The notes: generated by a model from the letters alone, not told the origin. A stretch of 64,000 nucleotides of DNA from an uncultured Clostridia bacterium (GCA_934630705.1 CAKTWP010000006.1:1-64000), one strand, 5' to 3'; counted from the first letter of the stretch, positions 1 through 8,405 are shown. Program-made: numbers and translations.

Positions 1-2
1 AG

Positions 3-77
3 CAGGGCCTGCGTTTCGCTATCCGCGAAGGCGGCCACACTGTTGGCGCTGGCGCCGTGGTGCGTATCGCTGAATAA
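3..77 (+). CDS. tuf: Elongation factor Tu, C-terminal end (partial)
   Basis: The window opens inside a gene. Frame 3 gives 24 codons and a TAA stop, and the peptide contains FAIREGG followed by TVGAGAVVRIAE. This is the conserved end of EF-Tu domain 3, the GTPase that carries aminoacyl-tRNA to the ribosome. The 5' part lies outside the window, so nothing can be said of its promoter or operon. A hairpin terminator follows 18 bases after the stop. Confidence 0.9.
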   Translation, partial: QGLRFAIREGGHTVGAGAVVRIAE

Positions 78-94
78 GCGTTCGTAAGATTTAT

Positions 95-127
95 AAGCTC
101 CGTCGTATAAAACCGGCGGAGCTTTTT
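95..127 (+). terminator. Intrinsic terminator of tuf
   Basis: AAGCTCCG (95-102) pairs with CGGAGCTT (117-124) and is followed by a T run. It closes the tuf transcript. Confidence 0.85.
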
Positions 128-258
128 CCATCCGATGCAGAAATCCGCGGCATATTGGGTTTCTGATAAGGTGATCCCGGCTCGGCCTTTCCGTCACGAA
201 CGATTCGCCAGCCTGCCCGCCCAAGCGAACAAATCCAACGAAAGCACAAGGAGGATAC

Positions 259-1185
259 ATGATTATTTCCGCTTCCCGGCGTACGGATATCCCCCGCTGG
301 TATGCGCCCTGGCTGATGCAGCGCATCCGGGCGGGTGAAGTGATGGTGCGCAATCCCATGAATGCGGCTCAGGCCCATCGGGTGCCGCTTTCGCCGGAAC
401 ATGTGGATTGCATCGTGTTCTGGTCCAAGGATCCGCAGCCGCTGCTGGGCCATTTGGATGCGCTGGATCATCGCGGCTTTTCGTATTATTTTCAGTTCAC
501 GCTCACGCCCTATGGCCGGGAATGGGAAAAGAATCTGCGGCCTAAATCGGAAATTCTGCAAACCTTCCAAACGCTTTCTCACAGAATCGGCAAAAGGCGG
601 GTGGTTTGGCGCTATGATCCCATTCTGCTGGCAGGACCCGTCACTATCTCCTGGCATGCGGAGCAGCTTGCCCGGTATTGCGATGCGCTGGCGGATGCGA
701 CGGATACGGTGGTCATCAGCTTTGTGGATGAATACGCCAAGCTGCGGGGCAGGGGGATTCGTGCGCTGACGGCGGAAGAACGGATGGAAGCGGCAAGCCG
801 TCTTGCTCCTATCGCTCATGCGCATGGGCTGCGCATTGTCACCTGCGCCGAAGCCGGGGATTATTCGGCCTATGGCATAGGCCGCTCCGCCTGCGTGGAT
901 CCGGAACGGATTGAGAAAATCTGCGGAATGCCCCTGCGTCTTCCGCGGGAATCCAACCAGCGGCCGCATTGCGGCTGCTGCAAAAGCGTGGATATTGGCG
1001 CGTACCATTCCTGCCCCAGCGGGTGCGTCTATTGCTATGCCAATGCCAGCGAGGCCGCCGCCCTTCGAAATTTCAGGGCCCATGATCCGCGGAACGAAAT
1101 GCTGCTGGACAGCCCGACGGCAGACATGCAGGTTTTTGATTGCAAAGAGCCTGGCTGTCGCCAGCAGCAAACTTCATTTCTTTGA
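259..1185 (+). CDS. DUF1848 family protein, putative Fe-S protein
   Basis: 308 residues, starting at an ATG 6 bases after AGGAGG. The N-terminus MIISASRRTDIP and the segment VRNPMN are hallmarks of DUF1848. The C-terminal third has a cysteine cluster (CGCCKSVDIG, then CPSGCVYCYAN). The CxxxCxxC-like spacing suggests an iron-sulfur cluster and a distant relation to radical SAM or spore photoproduct lyase-like proteins. The substrate is unknown. It stands alone between the tuf terminator and a bidirectional terminator, so it is probably monocistronic. Confidence 0.8.
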   Translation: MIISASRRTDIPRWYAPWLMQRIRAGEVMVRNPMNAAQAHRVPLSPEHVDCIVFWSKDPQPLLGHLDALDHRGFSYYFQFTLTPYGREWEKNLRPKSEILQTFQTLSHRIGKRRVVWRYDPILLAGPVTISWHAEQLARYCDALADATDTVVISFVDEYAKLRGRGIRALTAEERMEAASRLAPIAHAHGLRIVTCAEAGDYSAYGIGRSACVDPERIEKICGMPLRLPRESNQRPHCGCCKSVDIGAYHSCPSGCVYCYANASEAAALRNFRAHDPRNEMLLDSPTADMQVFDCKEPGCRQQQTSFL

Positions 1186-1295
1186 AGAAGAACCAGAATT
1201 GCGCCGCTTTCATGAAGCGGCGGAAGCGAAAACGCGGGCGGATTGCAGCTTGGGAGGATTCCGGAGAATATATGCCGCCGTCTGCCGCCCTATAC

Positions 1296-1346
1296 AAAAA
1301 GCCGTCTGCCCCAGGGAAGGAGAAGCCCGGCGGCAGACGGCTTTTT
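1296..1346. terminator. Bidirectional intrinsic terminator
   Basis: A 15-base perfect stem (1296-1310 with 1332-1346) has A5 on one side and T5 on the other. It lies between the converging DUF1848 gene and the EEP-family gene and can stop transcription on both strands. Confidence 0.9.
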
Positions 1347-1372
1347 GTGTTGCAGGACAAAGCGAAAAAGCG

Positions 1373-2140
1373 TCAATCCCAATGCCATTCCACGGCCACG
1401 GGATCGTGATCGGAGAGGTACACGCCGTCCCGGCATTCGTGCCAACAGACAGCGGGGGAGAAGCGGGACAGCGGAAGATCGGATAGGATATAATCGATCT
1501 TCTGCAGCTGCGTGTCCGTGAAGCCATGGAAAGTAGACGGCAGGTTCGCGGTAAGATCCTGCAGCCCGGCAGCGGCGATCATGGCGTAATTTTCCGGCTC
1601 CTGATTCGGTGTAAAATTGAAATCGCCGGTGATAAACAGGGGAAGGTCTTGCTGGGCCTTTAATTCCTGCGCCAAGGACAGAACCTGGCTCAGGCCCGCC
1701 TGCCGGGCAGCGGGCGAAATATGATCCAGGTGCGTGTTCAGAAAATAGAAGAAGCGCTGGTTCGCCTTGCACCAGAGCTTTACCCAGGTGCAGATGCGGG
1801 GGCAATTGCTTTGGATGGGATAGCGGCTGCCGGGCAGACGGGGGGTGGGACTGAGCCAGAAGGTATCGGTAGCGCAGAGGGTGAAGCAATCCTTACGATA
1901 CAGCACATAGTTTCCTTCGTCATCCAGCAGCCTGCCCCGGCCAACGCCGACAAAAACATACTCGGGGAGCATGGCGGCCAGTGCGTCGCGCATGCGGGGA
2001 CGGCATTCCTGTACGCCGATCACATCCGGCTTTTCAGCTTGAATTTTTTCGGTGATCAGCGGGAGCCGGAAAGGAAAATTGTTTTCGCCGTCCTGGCGGG
2101 CCTGGGTTCGCAGATTAAAGGTTACCAATTGAATGTCCAT
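1373..2140 (-). CDS. Endonuclease/exonuclease/phosphatase (EEP) family protein
   Basis: 255 residues. The reading frame is open further upstream, but the start is placed at the ATG giving MDIQLVTFNLR because GGAGGG lies just before it and the fold begins there. EEP motifs are visible: TFNLR, VIGVQECRP (metal-binding Glu), NTHLDH, ITGDFNFTP (catalytic Asp/Asn) and a terminal LSDHDPVAVE (catalytic His). The family covers DNases, sphingomyelinases and phosphoinositide phosphatases. With no signal peptide this one acts in the cytoplasm, and its substrate is not evident. It lies 47 bases downstream of the sialidase-like gene and is probably co-transcribed with it. Confidence 0.85.
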   Translation of the reverse strand: MDIQLVTFNLRTQARQDGENNFPFRLPLITEKIQAEKPDVIGVQECRPRMRDALAAMLPEYVFVGVGRGRLLDDEGNYVLYRKDCFTLCATDTFWLSPTPRLPGSRYPIQSNCPRICTWVKLWCKANQRFFYFLNTHLDHISPAARQAGLSQVLSLAQELKAQQDLPLFITGDFNFTPNQEPENYAMIAAAGLQDLTANLPSTFHGFTDTQLQKIDYILSDLPLSRFSPAVCWHECRDGVYLSDHDPVAVEWHWD

Positions 2141-2187
2141 GGAGGAATCCCTCCTTGCGTGAAGTCTGTGTGCAAACCGCCGGCGCA

Positions 2188-3273
2188 TTACTGGGGAAGC
2201 TTTACCATTTTCAGCCGGGCCAGACAGGAGCAATCCGCCACCCCGCCGGCGCAGTAGGCCGCCAGCATGTGCCCGTCCCGGGTGAAAAACACAGCGGGAT
2301 AGCAATAACCGTGGCGAGGATCGTCTTCGATTACAATTTCATCCGACCAGGTGACGCCGTCATCCGCGCTCGTGGCGTAAACAAAGGGCGTGCGTCCTCC
2401 CAGCCATGCGCCCTCACAGGTCTGGCTGTGGCCCGGGAAATTGGGCACAGGATTCCAAAAGGCGTAAAGCGCCTGGGTGGCGGGGTTTCGGGCGATTTTC
2501 ATGGGGGAGAGGGGCGAGGAAAAGCGAGAGGGCTGGGGCACCGTCCAATGCAGGCCCCCATCCCGGGAAAAGGCCTCATACTGCGTCAGCTTGTCCGTAC
2601 GGAAATAAGCCCACAAATCGCCGCTTTTCAGTTGGATTACGCCTGGCTCCTGAAGCCCGGAGGAGCTGCCGGTAAAGGGCGGATGGATCACCTCCGGCGC
2701 TTCCTGCCAGGTTTCGCCGTCATCATCAGAATACAGCATGCACGCGCAGGCGCAGGAATCGAAAAAGGTCTTGCCGGTTTGAGGATCCATGCCCGTGCGA
2801 TGATAGGCCAGCGGCAGCAGCAGCCGGCCGCTGGCAAGCCGCTCCGCGCGGCAGTTATTGAGCACAAACCAGCCCGGGCGATCGGGCAGGGTGCATTCGA
2901 TGTGGCGGGAGAAGGAGCGGCCCTCGTCAGCGGAACGGGACAGCATGATATGCACGAACCAGCGCTCCTTCGCAATATAAAACAGGCCGATTTCGCCGTT
3001 CTGCATGCGCAGCAGGGATACGCTCATTACATTCTTTACCCCGAAGGTGTCGGCACAGATAATTTCCCGGGGCGTATCCCAGGTTTCGCCCTCGTCACGG
3101 GATATGGTGGCCACGATGGCGGAGGGGGCGTTATCCCGCTGATTGTCAAAGAAGCGGGTGTAGGCAAAAAGAATACCGCCGTCCCGCAGACGCAGGAAAT
3201 CTCCTTCGCTGTGGCGGGAAAAGCGGGCGTCCGGAGCCAGGTTCAGAACCGTGCGGGGAATAGAAGAAGGCAT
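2188..3273 (-). CDS. Sialidase-fold (BNR/Asp-box) protein, exo-alpha-sialidase family
   Basis: 361 residues, a six-bladed propeller candidate with five Asp-box-like repeats (SRDEGETW, SRSADEGRSF, YSDDDGETW, FSRDGGLHW, TSADDGVTW). An in-frame TTG lies 21 bases upstream, but the ATG at 3273 has GGGAGGA 8 bases before it and is preferred. No signal peptide is visible, so it should act inside the cell on imported glycans or another intracellular sugar ester. The arginine triad of true sialidases cannot be confirmed by eye, so the substrate stays open. It leads a two-gene operon driven by the promoter at 3363-3391. Confidence 0.75.
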   Translation of the reverse strand: MPSSIPRTVLNLAPDARFSRHSEGDFLRLRDGGILFAYTRFFDNQRDNAPSAIVATISRDEGETWDTPREIICADTFGVKNVMSVSLLRMQNGEIGLFYIAKERWFVHIMLSRSADEGRSFSRHIECTLPDRPGWFVLNNCRAERLASGRLLLPLAYHRTGMDPQTGKTFFDSCACACMLYSDDDGETWQEAPEVIHPPFTGSSSGLQEPGVIQLKSGDLWAYFRTDKLTQYEAFSRDGGLHWTVPQPSRFSSPLSPMKIARNPATQALYAFWNPVPNFPGHSQTCEGAWLGGRTPFVYATSADDGVTWSDEIVIEDDPRHGYCYPAVFFTRDGHMLAAYCAGGVADCSCLARLKMVKLPQ

Positions 3274-3362
3274 GGATGATTCCTCCCTTTTCAAGGCGAA
3301 GCGCCGTGGGTAGGCACAGATGAAACGGCGGCTTCAGGCTGTTTTTTTTTTCAATCAGTTAC

Positions 3363-3391
3363 ATTATAAGCGAAAAATCGGCGTTTGTAAA
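3363..3391 (-). promoter_or_regulatory. Sigma-A type promoter of the sialidase-EEP operon
   Basis: On the minus strand, TTTACA (3386-3391), a 17-base spacer and a perfect TATAAT (3363-3368). It lies about 90 bases upstream of the start codon. Confidence 0.8.
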
Positions 3392-3435
3392 GACAAAAAA
3401 AGTCAACCGCTATCGCAACGGCTGGCCGGGTTTTC

Positions 3436-3445
3436 TGCATAAAAT
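3436..3445 (+). promoter_or_regulatory. Shared TGCATAAAAT box before gpr
   Basis: TGCATAAAAT lies 43 bases before the gpr start. An identical 10-mer lies at 4422-4431 before spoIIP. CATAAAAT resembles the -10 of sporulation sigma factors (sigma-E consensus CATACAAT). No convincing -35 was found, so this is only a candidate. Confidence 0.35.
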
Positions 3446-3488
3446 GGGCAGGAAAAAGCCACAGTAAACCCGGGATGGAGGGAAAAGC

Positions 3489-4418
3489 ATGCAGCAGATT
3501 CGCACCGATCTGGCCATGGAAAGCCGAGACTGCGCCGGCACTTTAGGGGGCATTCGCTCCCGTACCTTTCGGCATGACCATATTGAGGAAACCCATGTTT
3601 CCATCGAAACAGAGGAGGCTGCTCAGGCGCTGCATAAAGCGCCGGGGCAATACATCACCCTGTCCTATCCCGCGCTGCTTCATGCGGAAGCGCTGGAGCG
3701 GCAGGCCCTGTCCCGGGCGCTGGCGGACGCGCTGCGAGGGCTTTTGCCGCCCTTTGGGGATTTGCTGGTGATCGGCCTGGGCAACCGGCATATCACCGCC
3801 GACGCGCTGGGCAATCGGGTGATCGAAAGCCTGATGATTACCCGGCATATGCGCCAGGTGACCCAGGAAAGCCTGCAGGGACGGCTGCGGGGCGTATGCG
3901 CGGCCGCGCCGGGGGTGCTGGGGGTGACGGGGATGGAGACGGCGGAGGTGGTGCAGGGGATGGTGGAGCATGTGCGGCCCGCCGCGGTGATCGCCATTGA
4001 CGCGCTGGCGGCCCGGGAAAGCGCCCGGATCGGCACCACCATTCAGGTCACCGATACGGGCATCCAGCCCGGCAGCGGCGTGGGCAATCATCGGATGGGG
4101 CTCACCCGGGAAACGCTGGGTGTGCCGGTGGTGGCTATTGGGGTGCCCATGGTGGTGTATGCCGCAGTGATCGCAAGGGACGCGCTGACGCTGCTGCTTC
4201 AGGACATGGGCATTCAGGAAGAACAGCACGAGCAGGCCATGGACGCGCTGGTGGACAAGGTGACGCGGCAGGGGCTGGGCGAACTGGTAGTGACGCCCCG
4301 GGAGGTGGATGAACTGGTGGGCAAGGTGGGACAGGTGATTGCCAGGGGCATCAATCTGGCCCTGCAGCCCCGGCTTACCGAGGAGGAAATCGAACTTCTC
4401 ACGCATGACAGCCTGTGA
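3489..4418 (+). CDS. gpr: Germination protease (GPR endopeptidase)
   Basis: 309 residues, the usual length. GPR degrades small acid-soluble spore proteins in the core of germinating spores. It is an aspartic-type protease made as a zymogen that loses a short N-terminal propeptide. The family motifs are clear: IRTDLAMESRD near the N-terminus (like the propeptide cleavage site), GLGNRHITADALG, IDALAARES, IGTTIQVTDTGIQPGSG and VGNHR. The ATG follows GGAGGGAAAAGC. spoIIP lies 75 bases downstream, the usual gpr-spoIIP pair of Clostridia, and both carry the same upstream box. It shows the organism is, or recently was, a spore former. Confidence 0.95.
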   Translation: MQQIRTDLAMESRDCAGTLGGIRSRTFRHDHIEETHVSIETEEAAQALHKAPGQYITLSYPALLHAEALERQALSRALADALRGLLPPFGDLLVIGLGNRHITADALGNRVIESLMITRHMRQVTQESLQGRLRGVCAAAPGVLGVTGMETAEVVQGMVEHVRPAAVIAIDALAARESARIGTTIQVTDTGIQPGSGVGNHRMGLTRETLGVPVVAIGVPMVVYAAVIARDALTLLLQDMGIQEEQHEQAMDALVDKVTRQGLGELVVTPREVDELVGKVGQVIARGINLALQPRLTEEEIELLTHDSL

Positions 4419-4421
4419 ATG

Positions 4422-4431
4422 TGCATAAAAT
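4422..4431 (+). promoter_or_regulatory. Shared TGCATAAAAT box before spoIIP
   Basis: Identical to the 10-mer before gpr and 62 bases before the spoIIP start. It could be the -10 of a sporulation promoter. Confidence 0.35.
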
Positions 4432-4493
4432 AGAAGCGGCGGCGCAAGGCAGGCATGTTTGCGCCCGGCAGCTTGGCAGGGAGGAATGGGCAG

Positions 4494-5294
4494 ATGCGAA
4501 AAGCAGGAATGCGGGGGCGGGCATGGATGGCGGCGATGGCGTTGTGGCTTGCCCTGAGCAGCGTCTGGCCGGCCATGGCGGTGTCCATCGATCTGTCCGT
4601 ACCGGAAACGGCGGAAAGCAGCGGCTTTTCGCTGGAGGTGATCGCTGCCGCAAAAACCACCCAGCCTGCCCGGCGGGTGTTCATTTATCATACTCACACC
4701 TACGAAGCCTATGAAATGGACGCAGACAACCGCTATACCCCCACCGAAACCTGGCGAACCGCCGATGAAAACTACAATATGATCCGCGTGGGCGAGGAGC
4801 TGGCCCGATGGCTGCGGGACGCAGGCATCAATGCGGTACACGATACCACGGCCTATGAGCCGCCCCGGCTGTCCACGGCCTATGCCCGGTCGCTGGAAGG
4901 GCTGCAGGCGGCGGCTGCGGAGGGATTTGATTTGTATATCGATCTGCATCGGGATTCGTATTCCAGGAATAATGGCCCCAACACGGTCGGCAAGGGCGGC
5001 ACGGCTATGGCCCGGACGCTGATTCTTATTGGCAAAGGCACCGGCACGGGCTTTGACGAGCGGCCTGATTGGGAAGCCAATCAGCAGGCGGCGCTGCGGA
5101 TTTCGGAGGAAATGAATCAGCAGGTCAGCGGCCTTTGCCGGGGTATTTCCCTGAAAAATGGCCGCTATAATCAGCAGGCCGCCACACCCAGCATGCTCAT
5201 TGAGGTGGGCAACAACCAAAACACGCTGCCCGAAGCTCTGGCTGCCATGCCCTATCTGGCCCATGCCATTTGCGCGTATTTCGACGGGCTGTAA
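4494..5294 (+). CDS. spoIIP: Stage II sporulation protein P, septal peptidoglycan hydrolase
   Basis: 266 residues. The start is set at the ATG after GGGAGGAATGGGCAG, which gives an N-terminal signal/anchor (MRKAGMRGRAWMAAMALWLA). SpoIIP is an amidase/endopeptidase that works with SpoIID and SpoIIM to thin septal peptidoglycan during engulfment. Zn-amidase motifs are visible: IYHTHTYEAY, LYIDLHRDS and LIEVGNNQNT (catalytic Glu). It is shorter than Bacillus SpoIIP (about 400 residues) because the variable N-terminal region is short, as in many Clostridia. Confidence 0.92.
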   Translation: MRKAGMRGRAWMAAMALWLALSSVWPAMAVSIDLSVPETAESSGFSLEVIAAAKTTQPARRVFIYHTHTYEAYEMDADNRYTPTETWRTADENYNMIRVGEELARWLRDAGINAVHDTTAYEPPRLSTAYARSLEGLQAAAAEGFDLYIDLHRDSYSRNNGPNTVGKGGTAMARTLILIGKGTGTGFDERPDWEANQQAALRISEEMNQQVSGLCRGISLKNGRYNQQAATPSMLIEVGNNQNTLPEALAAMPYLAHAICAYFDGL

Positions 5295-5299
5295 ACCGA

Positions 5300-5328
5300 T
5301 TGCATGGGCAGGGGGATTGTGGTATAAT
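5300..5328 (+). promoter_or_regulatory. Promoter of murI
   Basis: TTGCAT (5300-5305), a 17-base spacer and TATAAT (5323-5328), preceded by TGG as an extended -10. Confidence 0.8.
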
Positions 5329-5378
5329 GCAAGGCAGGCGATGCTGCGCCAGATAAGCCCTGAAAGGGGAGAGACACC

Positions 5379-6158
5379 ATGAGCCAGCCTTTGGATCCCA
5401 TCGGGATGTTTGACAGCGGTGTGGGCGGCATCAGCGTGCTGCGGGAAGCGGTGCGGATGCTGCCCCGGGAGCGGTTTATTTTTTATGGAGACACGAAAAA
5501 CGCCCCTTACGGCACCAAAACACCCGAGCAGGTGCGGGCGCTTGCCCGGCACGTGGTGGAAACGCTGGTGGAGCAGGGGGCCAAGGCCATTGTGATTGCC
5601 TGCAATACCGCCACCAGCGCCGCCGCCGCCGCCTTGCGCACGGAATACGCCCTGCCGATCATCGGCATGGAACCGGCGCTGAAGCCCGCCGCGCGGCTGC
5701 ATCAGGACGGAATTGTGCTGTCCCTGGCCACGCCGGGCACCATTGCCGGGGAAAAATATGCGCATCTGTACGCGCTTTACGGTCAGGGCGTGGAATCGCT
5801 TCCCTGCAAGGGGCTGATGGAATTTGCCGAGCGGGGGGAAATGGATAGCCCCGGGCTGCATGCCTATCTGGACGCGTTATTTGCGCCTTATGCGGGGAAA
5901 AAGATCGAGGCCATCGTTCTGGGCTGCACCCATTACGTGTTTCTGCGCGCGGCCATTGCCCGGCATTTTCCCGGCGTGCCGCTGATCGACGGCAACGAAG
6001 GCACGGTTCGCCAGCTGATCCGGCGGCTGGATACGCTGGGACTGCTGGCCCCGGAAGGGATGGAGGGGGGCGTGGCACTGCAGTCCTCCGGCGGGGAGGA
6101 TGCCGTTGCGCTGATGGAAAAGCTGCTGGCCGCGCCGCGAATTTGTACGGAAAAATGA
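5379..6158 (+). CDS. murI: Glutamate racemase
   Basis: 259 residues. It makes D-glutamate for the second residue of the peptidoglycan stem peptide, in the cytoplasm and without a cofactor. Both catalytic cysteines are present, C75 in VIACNTATS and C183 in LGCTHY. The N-terminal IGMFDSGVGG and YGDTKNAPYG are diagnostic. The ATG follows AAAGGGGAGAGACACC. It has its own promoter, and a second promoter lies just after it, so it is probably monocistronic. Confidence 0.96.
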   Translation: MSQPLDPIGMFDSGVGGISVLREAVRMLPRERFIFYGDTKNAPYGTKTPEQVRALARHVVETLVEQGAKAIVIACNTATSAAAAALRTEYALPIIGMEPALKPAARLHQDGIVLSLATPGTIAGEKYAHLYALYGQGVESLPCKGLMEFAERGEMDSPGLHAYLDALFAPYAGKKIEAIVLGCTHYVFLRAAIARHFPGVPLIDGNEGTVRQLIRRLDTLGLLAPEGMEGGVALQSSGGEDAVALMEKLLAAPRICTEK

Positions 6159-6188
6159 AATTGCCTATAGCGCCGGCTGCGGCCGTTA

Positions 6189-6197
6189 TGGTATAAT
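6189..6197 (+). promoter_or_regulatory. Extended -10 promoter of the DegV gene
   Basis: TGG followed by TATAAT at 6192-6197. No good -35 is seen at 17 bases, so it may depend on the extended -10. Confidence 0.6.
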
Positions 6198-6251
6198 CAT
6201 ACAGACAGCGGTTTGATGCCGCTTACTTTAACGGAGAGATGGGAGATACCG

Positions 6252-7094
6252 ATGAACATTAAGATGATTGCCGACAGCACCTGCGATCTGTGCCCGGAGC
6301 TGCTTTCCCGATACAATATCACCCTTACGCCCCTGTACGTCATCATGGACGGCAAAACCTACCGGGACGGCGTGGACATTCATCCGGCGGATATTTTCCG
6401 GCATGTGGATAACGGCGGCAAGCTGTGCAGCACCTCTGCGGTGAACGTGGAGGATTACCGTCAGTGCTTCGCTCAGTATGCGGGGGATTATGACGCGGTG
6501 ATTCAGGTGACTATCGGCTCGAAATTCTCCACCTGCTATCAGAATGCGTCCATCGCCGCGTCCAATTTCTCCAATGTGTATGTGGTGGACAGCATGAATC
6601 TTTCTTCCGGCCAGGGGCATTTGGTGGTGGAAGCGGCCCAACTGGCGGAGCAGGGGATGAGCGCAGTGGAGATCTGCAGCCGCCTGCAGGAAATGCGCAC
6701 CCGGGTGGAGGCCAGCTTTGTGATGGATCAGCTGGCTTATATGCAAAAGGGCGGCCGCTGCTCCTCGGCCATGGCGTTCGGGGCCAATCTGCTGAAAATC
6801 AAGCCCTGCATCGAGGTGAAGGACGGGGCTATGGGCGTGGAGGAGAAATACCGGGGGCACTTTGAAAAGTGCATTGAGAAATACGTGAAGGATCGGCTTA
6901 AGGATCGAAAAGACCTGCGGCTGGATCGGATTTTTATCACGCATTCGCCCACCTCGCCGGAAGCCGTGACAGTCGCCCGGGAAGCCATCGCCAAGTATGC
7001 GTCCTTTACCGAGGTGTATGAAACCAACGCGGGCTGTACGGTATCCTGCCATTGCGGGCCCAACACGCTGGGAATCCTGTTCATTCGCAAATAA
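6252..7094 (+). CDS. DegV family fatty-acid-binding protein
   Basis: 280 residues. DegV/FakB proteins bind fatty acids and, where FakA is present, hand them over for phosphorylation and phospholipid synthesis. Family signatures include IADSTCDL at the N-terminus, CSTSAVNVEDY, VDSMNLSSGQG (fatty-acid-carboxylate site), YMQKGGRCS and the C-terminal NAGCTVSCHCGPNTLGILF. The ATG at 6252 follows GGAGAGATGGGAG; an upstream ATG at 6213 has no ribosome site. No fakA is nearby. It faces the LacI gene, with structured repeats between. Confidence 0.88.
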   Translation: MNIKMIADSTCDLCPELLSRYNITLTPLYVIMDGKTYRDGVDIHPADIFRHVDNGGKLCSTSAVNVEDYRQCFAQYAGDYDAVIQVTIGSKFSTCYQNASIAASNFSNVYVVDSMNLSSGQGHLVVEAAQLAEQGMSAVEICSRLQEMRTRVEASFVMDQLAYMQKGGRCSSAMAFGANLLKIKPCIEVKDGAMGVEEKYRGHFEKCIEKYVKDRLKDRKDLRLDRIFITHSPTSPEAVTVAREAIAKYASFTEVYETNAGCTVSCHCGPNTLGILFIRK

Positions 7095-7112
7095 ACAAGC
7101 TCATATGCTGCA

Positions 7113-7178
7113 TCAGACTGTCAAAACAGCGGCAGGCAAGCACACAGGAAGCAATGAAGGGCGGCGGAGCCCTTCATT
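7113..7178 (+). repeat. Intergenic repeat, copy A, with terminator-like hairpin
   Basis: Begins TCAGACTGTCAAAA and ends in a hairpin, AATGAAGGGC (7153-7162) with GCCCTTCATT (7169-7178). A closely similar unit with the same stem lies at 14091-14155. This copy has no T tail. Confidence 0.7.
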
Positions 7179-7179
7179 C

Positions 7180-7233
7180 AGCCTGTCAAAGAAGCCAGAT
7201 TGCAAATTCGCAATCTGGCTTCTTTGACAGGCT
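7180..7233. terminator. 24-bp perfect inverted repeat between convergent genes
   Basis: 7180-7203 pairs without mismatch with 7210-7233 around a 6-base loop. Each arm starts or ends with AGCCTGTCAAAGAAGC, a variant of the AGACTGTCAAAACAGC in the adjacent repeat. It lies between the converging DegV and LacI genes and may end both transcripts, although T runs are missing. Confidence 0.65.
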
Positions 7234-7290
7234 GGCGGCATGCTTTTTACATGCCGTGTTCTTTAGTGGAAAGCGCATGCGCAGAAGGAG

Positions 7291-8325
7291 TTATTCCTTC
7301 CACGCCGCCACGCTCTGGCGCTCCACCAGATAGCAGGGAAGAGAAATATGCATGGGCTGAACCGGTGTTTGGGACAGCGCCTGATATAGCAGCTGATGCA
7401 CGGATTGCTTGCTCATCTGCGTTCGGTCCACATGGATGGTGGTTAAGGCGGGGGAGACCATCTCGGCCACCTTCAAATCATCAAAGCTGATAATGGAAAT
7501 ATCCTGGGGCACTTGCAGGCCCTTGGCTGAAAGAAGCCTGAGCATGGAAATGGCGATCATATCCCCGGCACAGAACCAGGCGCTGGGCATTTGGGCCACC
7601 TGATCCAAATATCCGCCCAAAATGGAGATGCTGTCCAGCAGTTCGAACCCATCTCGCCGGCCCAGAATGCAGGATTCTTGCGGAATAGTCAGGCCATGGC
7701 GGAGCATGGCCTGCAAATAACCGCACCAGCGCTCAAATACGCTTTGCGCCGTGAACACAGGCCCGGCAAAGCCGATGCGGCGATGGCCTTTTTGAATCAG
7801 ATGCTCCGTGGCCAGATAACCGCCGCACATATTATCGGCGCTGACGCTGGTAAGCGGCACGGCATTGTTGTGAATATCCACGCAGACCACCTGTTTTCCC
7901 GTGCCATGCAGCAGACGGAGATAATCCGGGCGGATTACGCCGATGGCCAGATAACCCAGCACGGTCAGATTATCCACCTCATTGGGCAGCACCAGCTTTT
8001 CTTCCATTTCTTTGGAAAGACCAGCCGTGATGGTGATGTATCCGCGCTTGCGCGTTTCGTGCTCGATACACCAGAAAACATCGGAATAAAAAGCGCCGTC
8101 ATCCCGTAGATATTCCGGAATCACCACCACGATGCATTCCTTTTTTTCTTTTTTTTGCGCCGGGATGCGATAGCCTAAAAGCTGGGCGGTTTTCAGAATC
8201 TGACTGCGCATATCATCGCTGACGCCGGGCTTATTGGACAAGGCCAGGGATACGGCGTTTTTAGATACGCCAACAGCCTGGGCAATATCCTGCATGGTTA
8301 CTTGCTTGCGCTTACTTTTGTCCAT
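7291..8325 (-). CDS. LacI family transcriptional regulator
   Basis: 344 residues. The N-terminal helix-turn-helix (TMQDIAQAVGVSKNAVSLALSN, split as TMQDIAQAVG and VSKNAVSLAL) and hinge are typical, followed by a periplasmic-binding-protein-like sensor domain. The start is the second of two close ATGs, 7 bases after AAGGAG; the first would almost touch the ribosome site. It is divergent from the binding protein, permease and lyase genes and very likely represses them, released by a sugar from that pathway. A 5-bp inverted repeat TATAT-TGC-ATATA (8379-8391) overlaps its own -10, so autoregulation is possible. Confidence 0.93.
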   Translation of the reverse strand: MDKSKRKQVTMQDIAQAVGVSKNAVSLALSNKPGVSDDMRSQILKTAQLLGYRIPAQKKEKKECIVVVIPEYLRDDGAFYSDVFWCIEHETRKRGYITITAGLSKEMEEKLVLPNEVDNLTVLGYLAIGVIRPDYLRLLHGTGKQVVCVDIHNNAVPLTSVSADNMCGGYLATEHLIQKGHRRIGFAGPVFTAQSVFERWCGYLQAMLRHGLTIPQESCILGRRDGFELLDSISILGGYLDQVAQMPSAWFCAGDMIAISMLRLLSAKGLQVPQDISIISFDDLKVAEMVSPALTTIHVDRTQMSKQSVHQLLYQALSQTPVQPMHISLPCYLVERQSVAAWKE

Positions 8326-8376
8326 CTTCATGCTCCTTTTGACGGGACAGGATCGTCTTTTTGGGAAAGCACATAC

Positions 8377-8405
8377 AGTATATTGCATATATGTCAAGTT
8401 GTCAA
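8377..8405 (-). promoter_or_regulatory. Promoter of the LacI gene
   Basis: Minus strand TTGACA (8400-8405), a 17-base spacer and TATACT (8377-8382). Confidence 0.82.

Noticed and set aside
91..1170. 359-codon minus-strand frame opposite the DUF1848 gene
   Set aside because: It is the shadow of a GC-rich real gene: composition rich in Arg, His, Pro and Gly, no family motif and no ribosome site.
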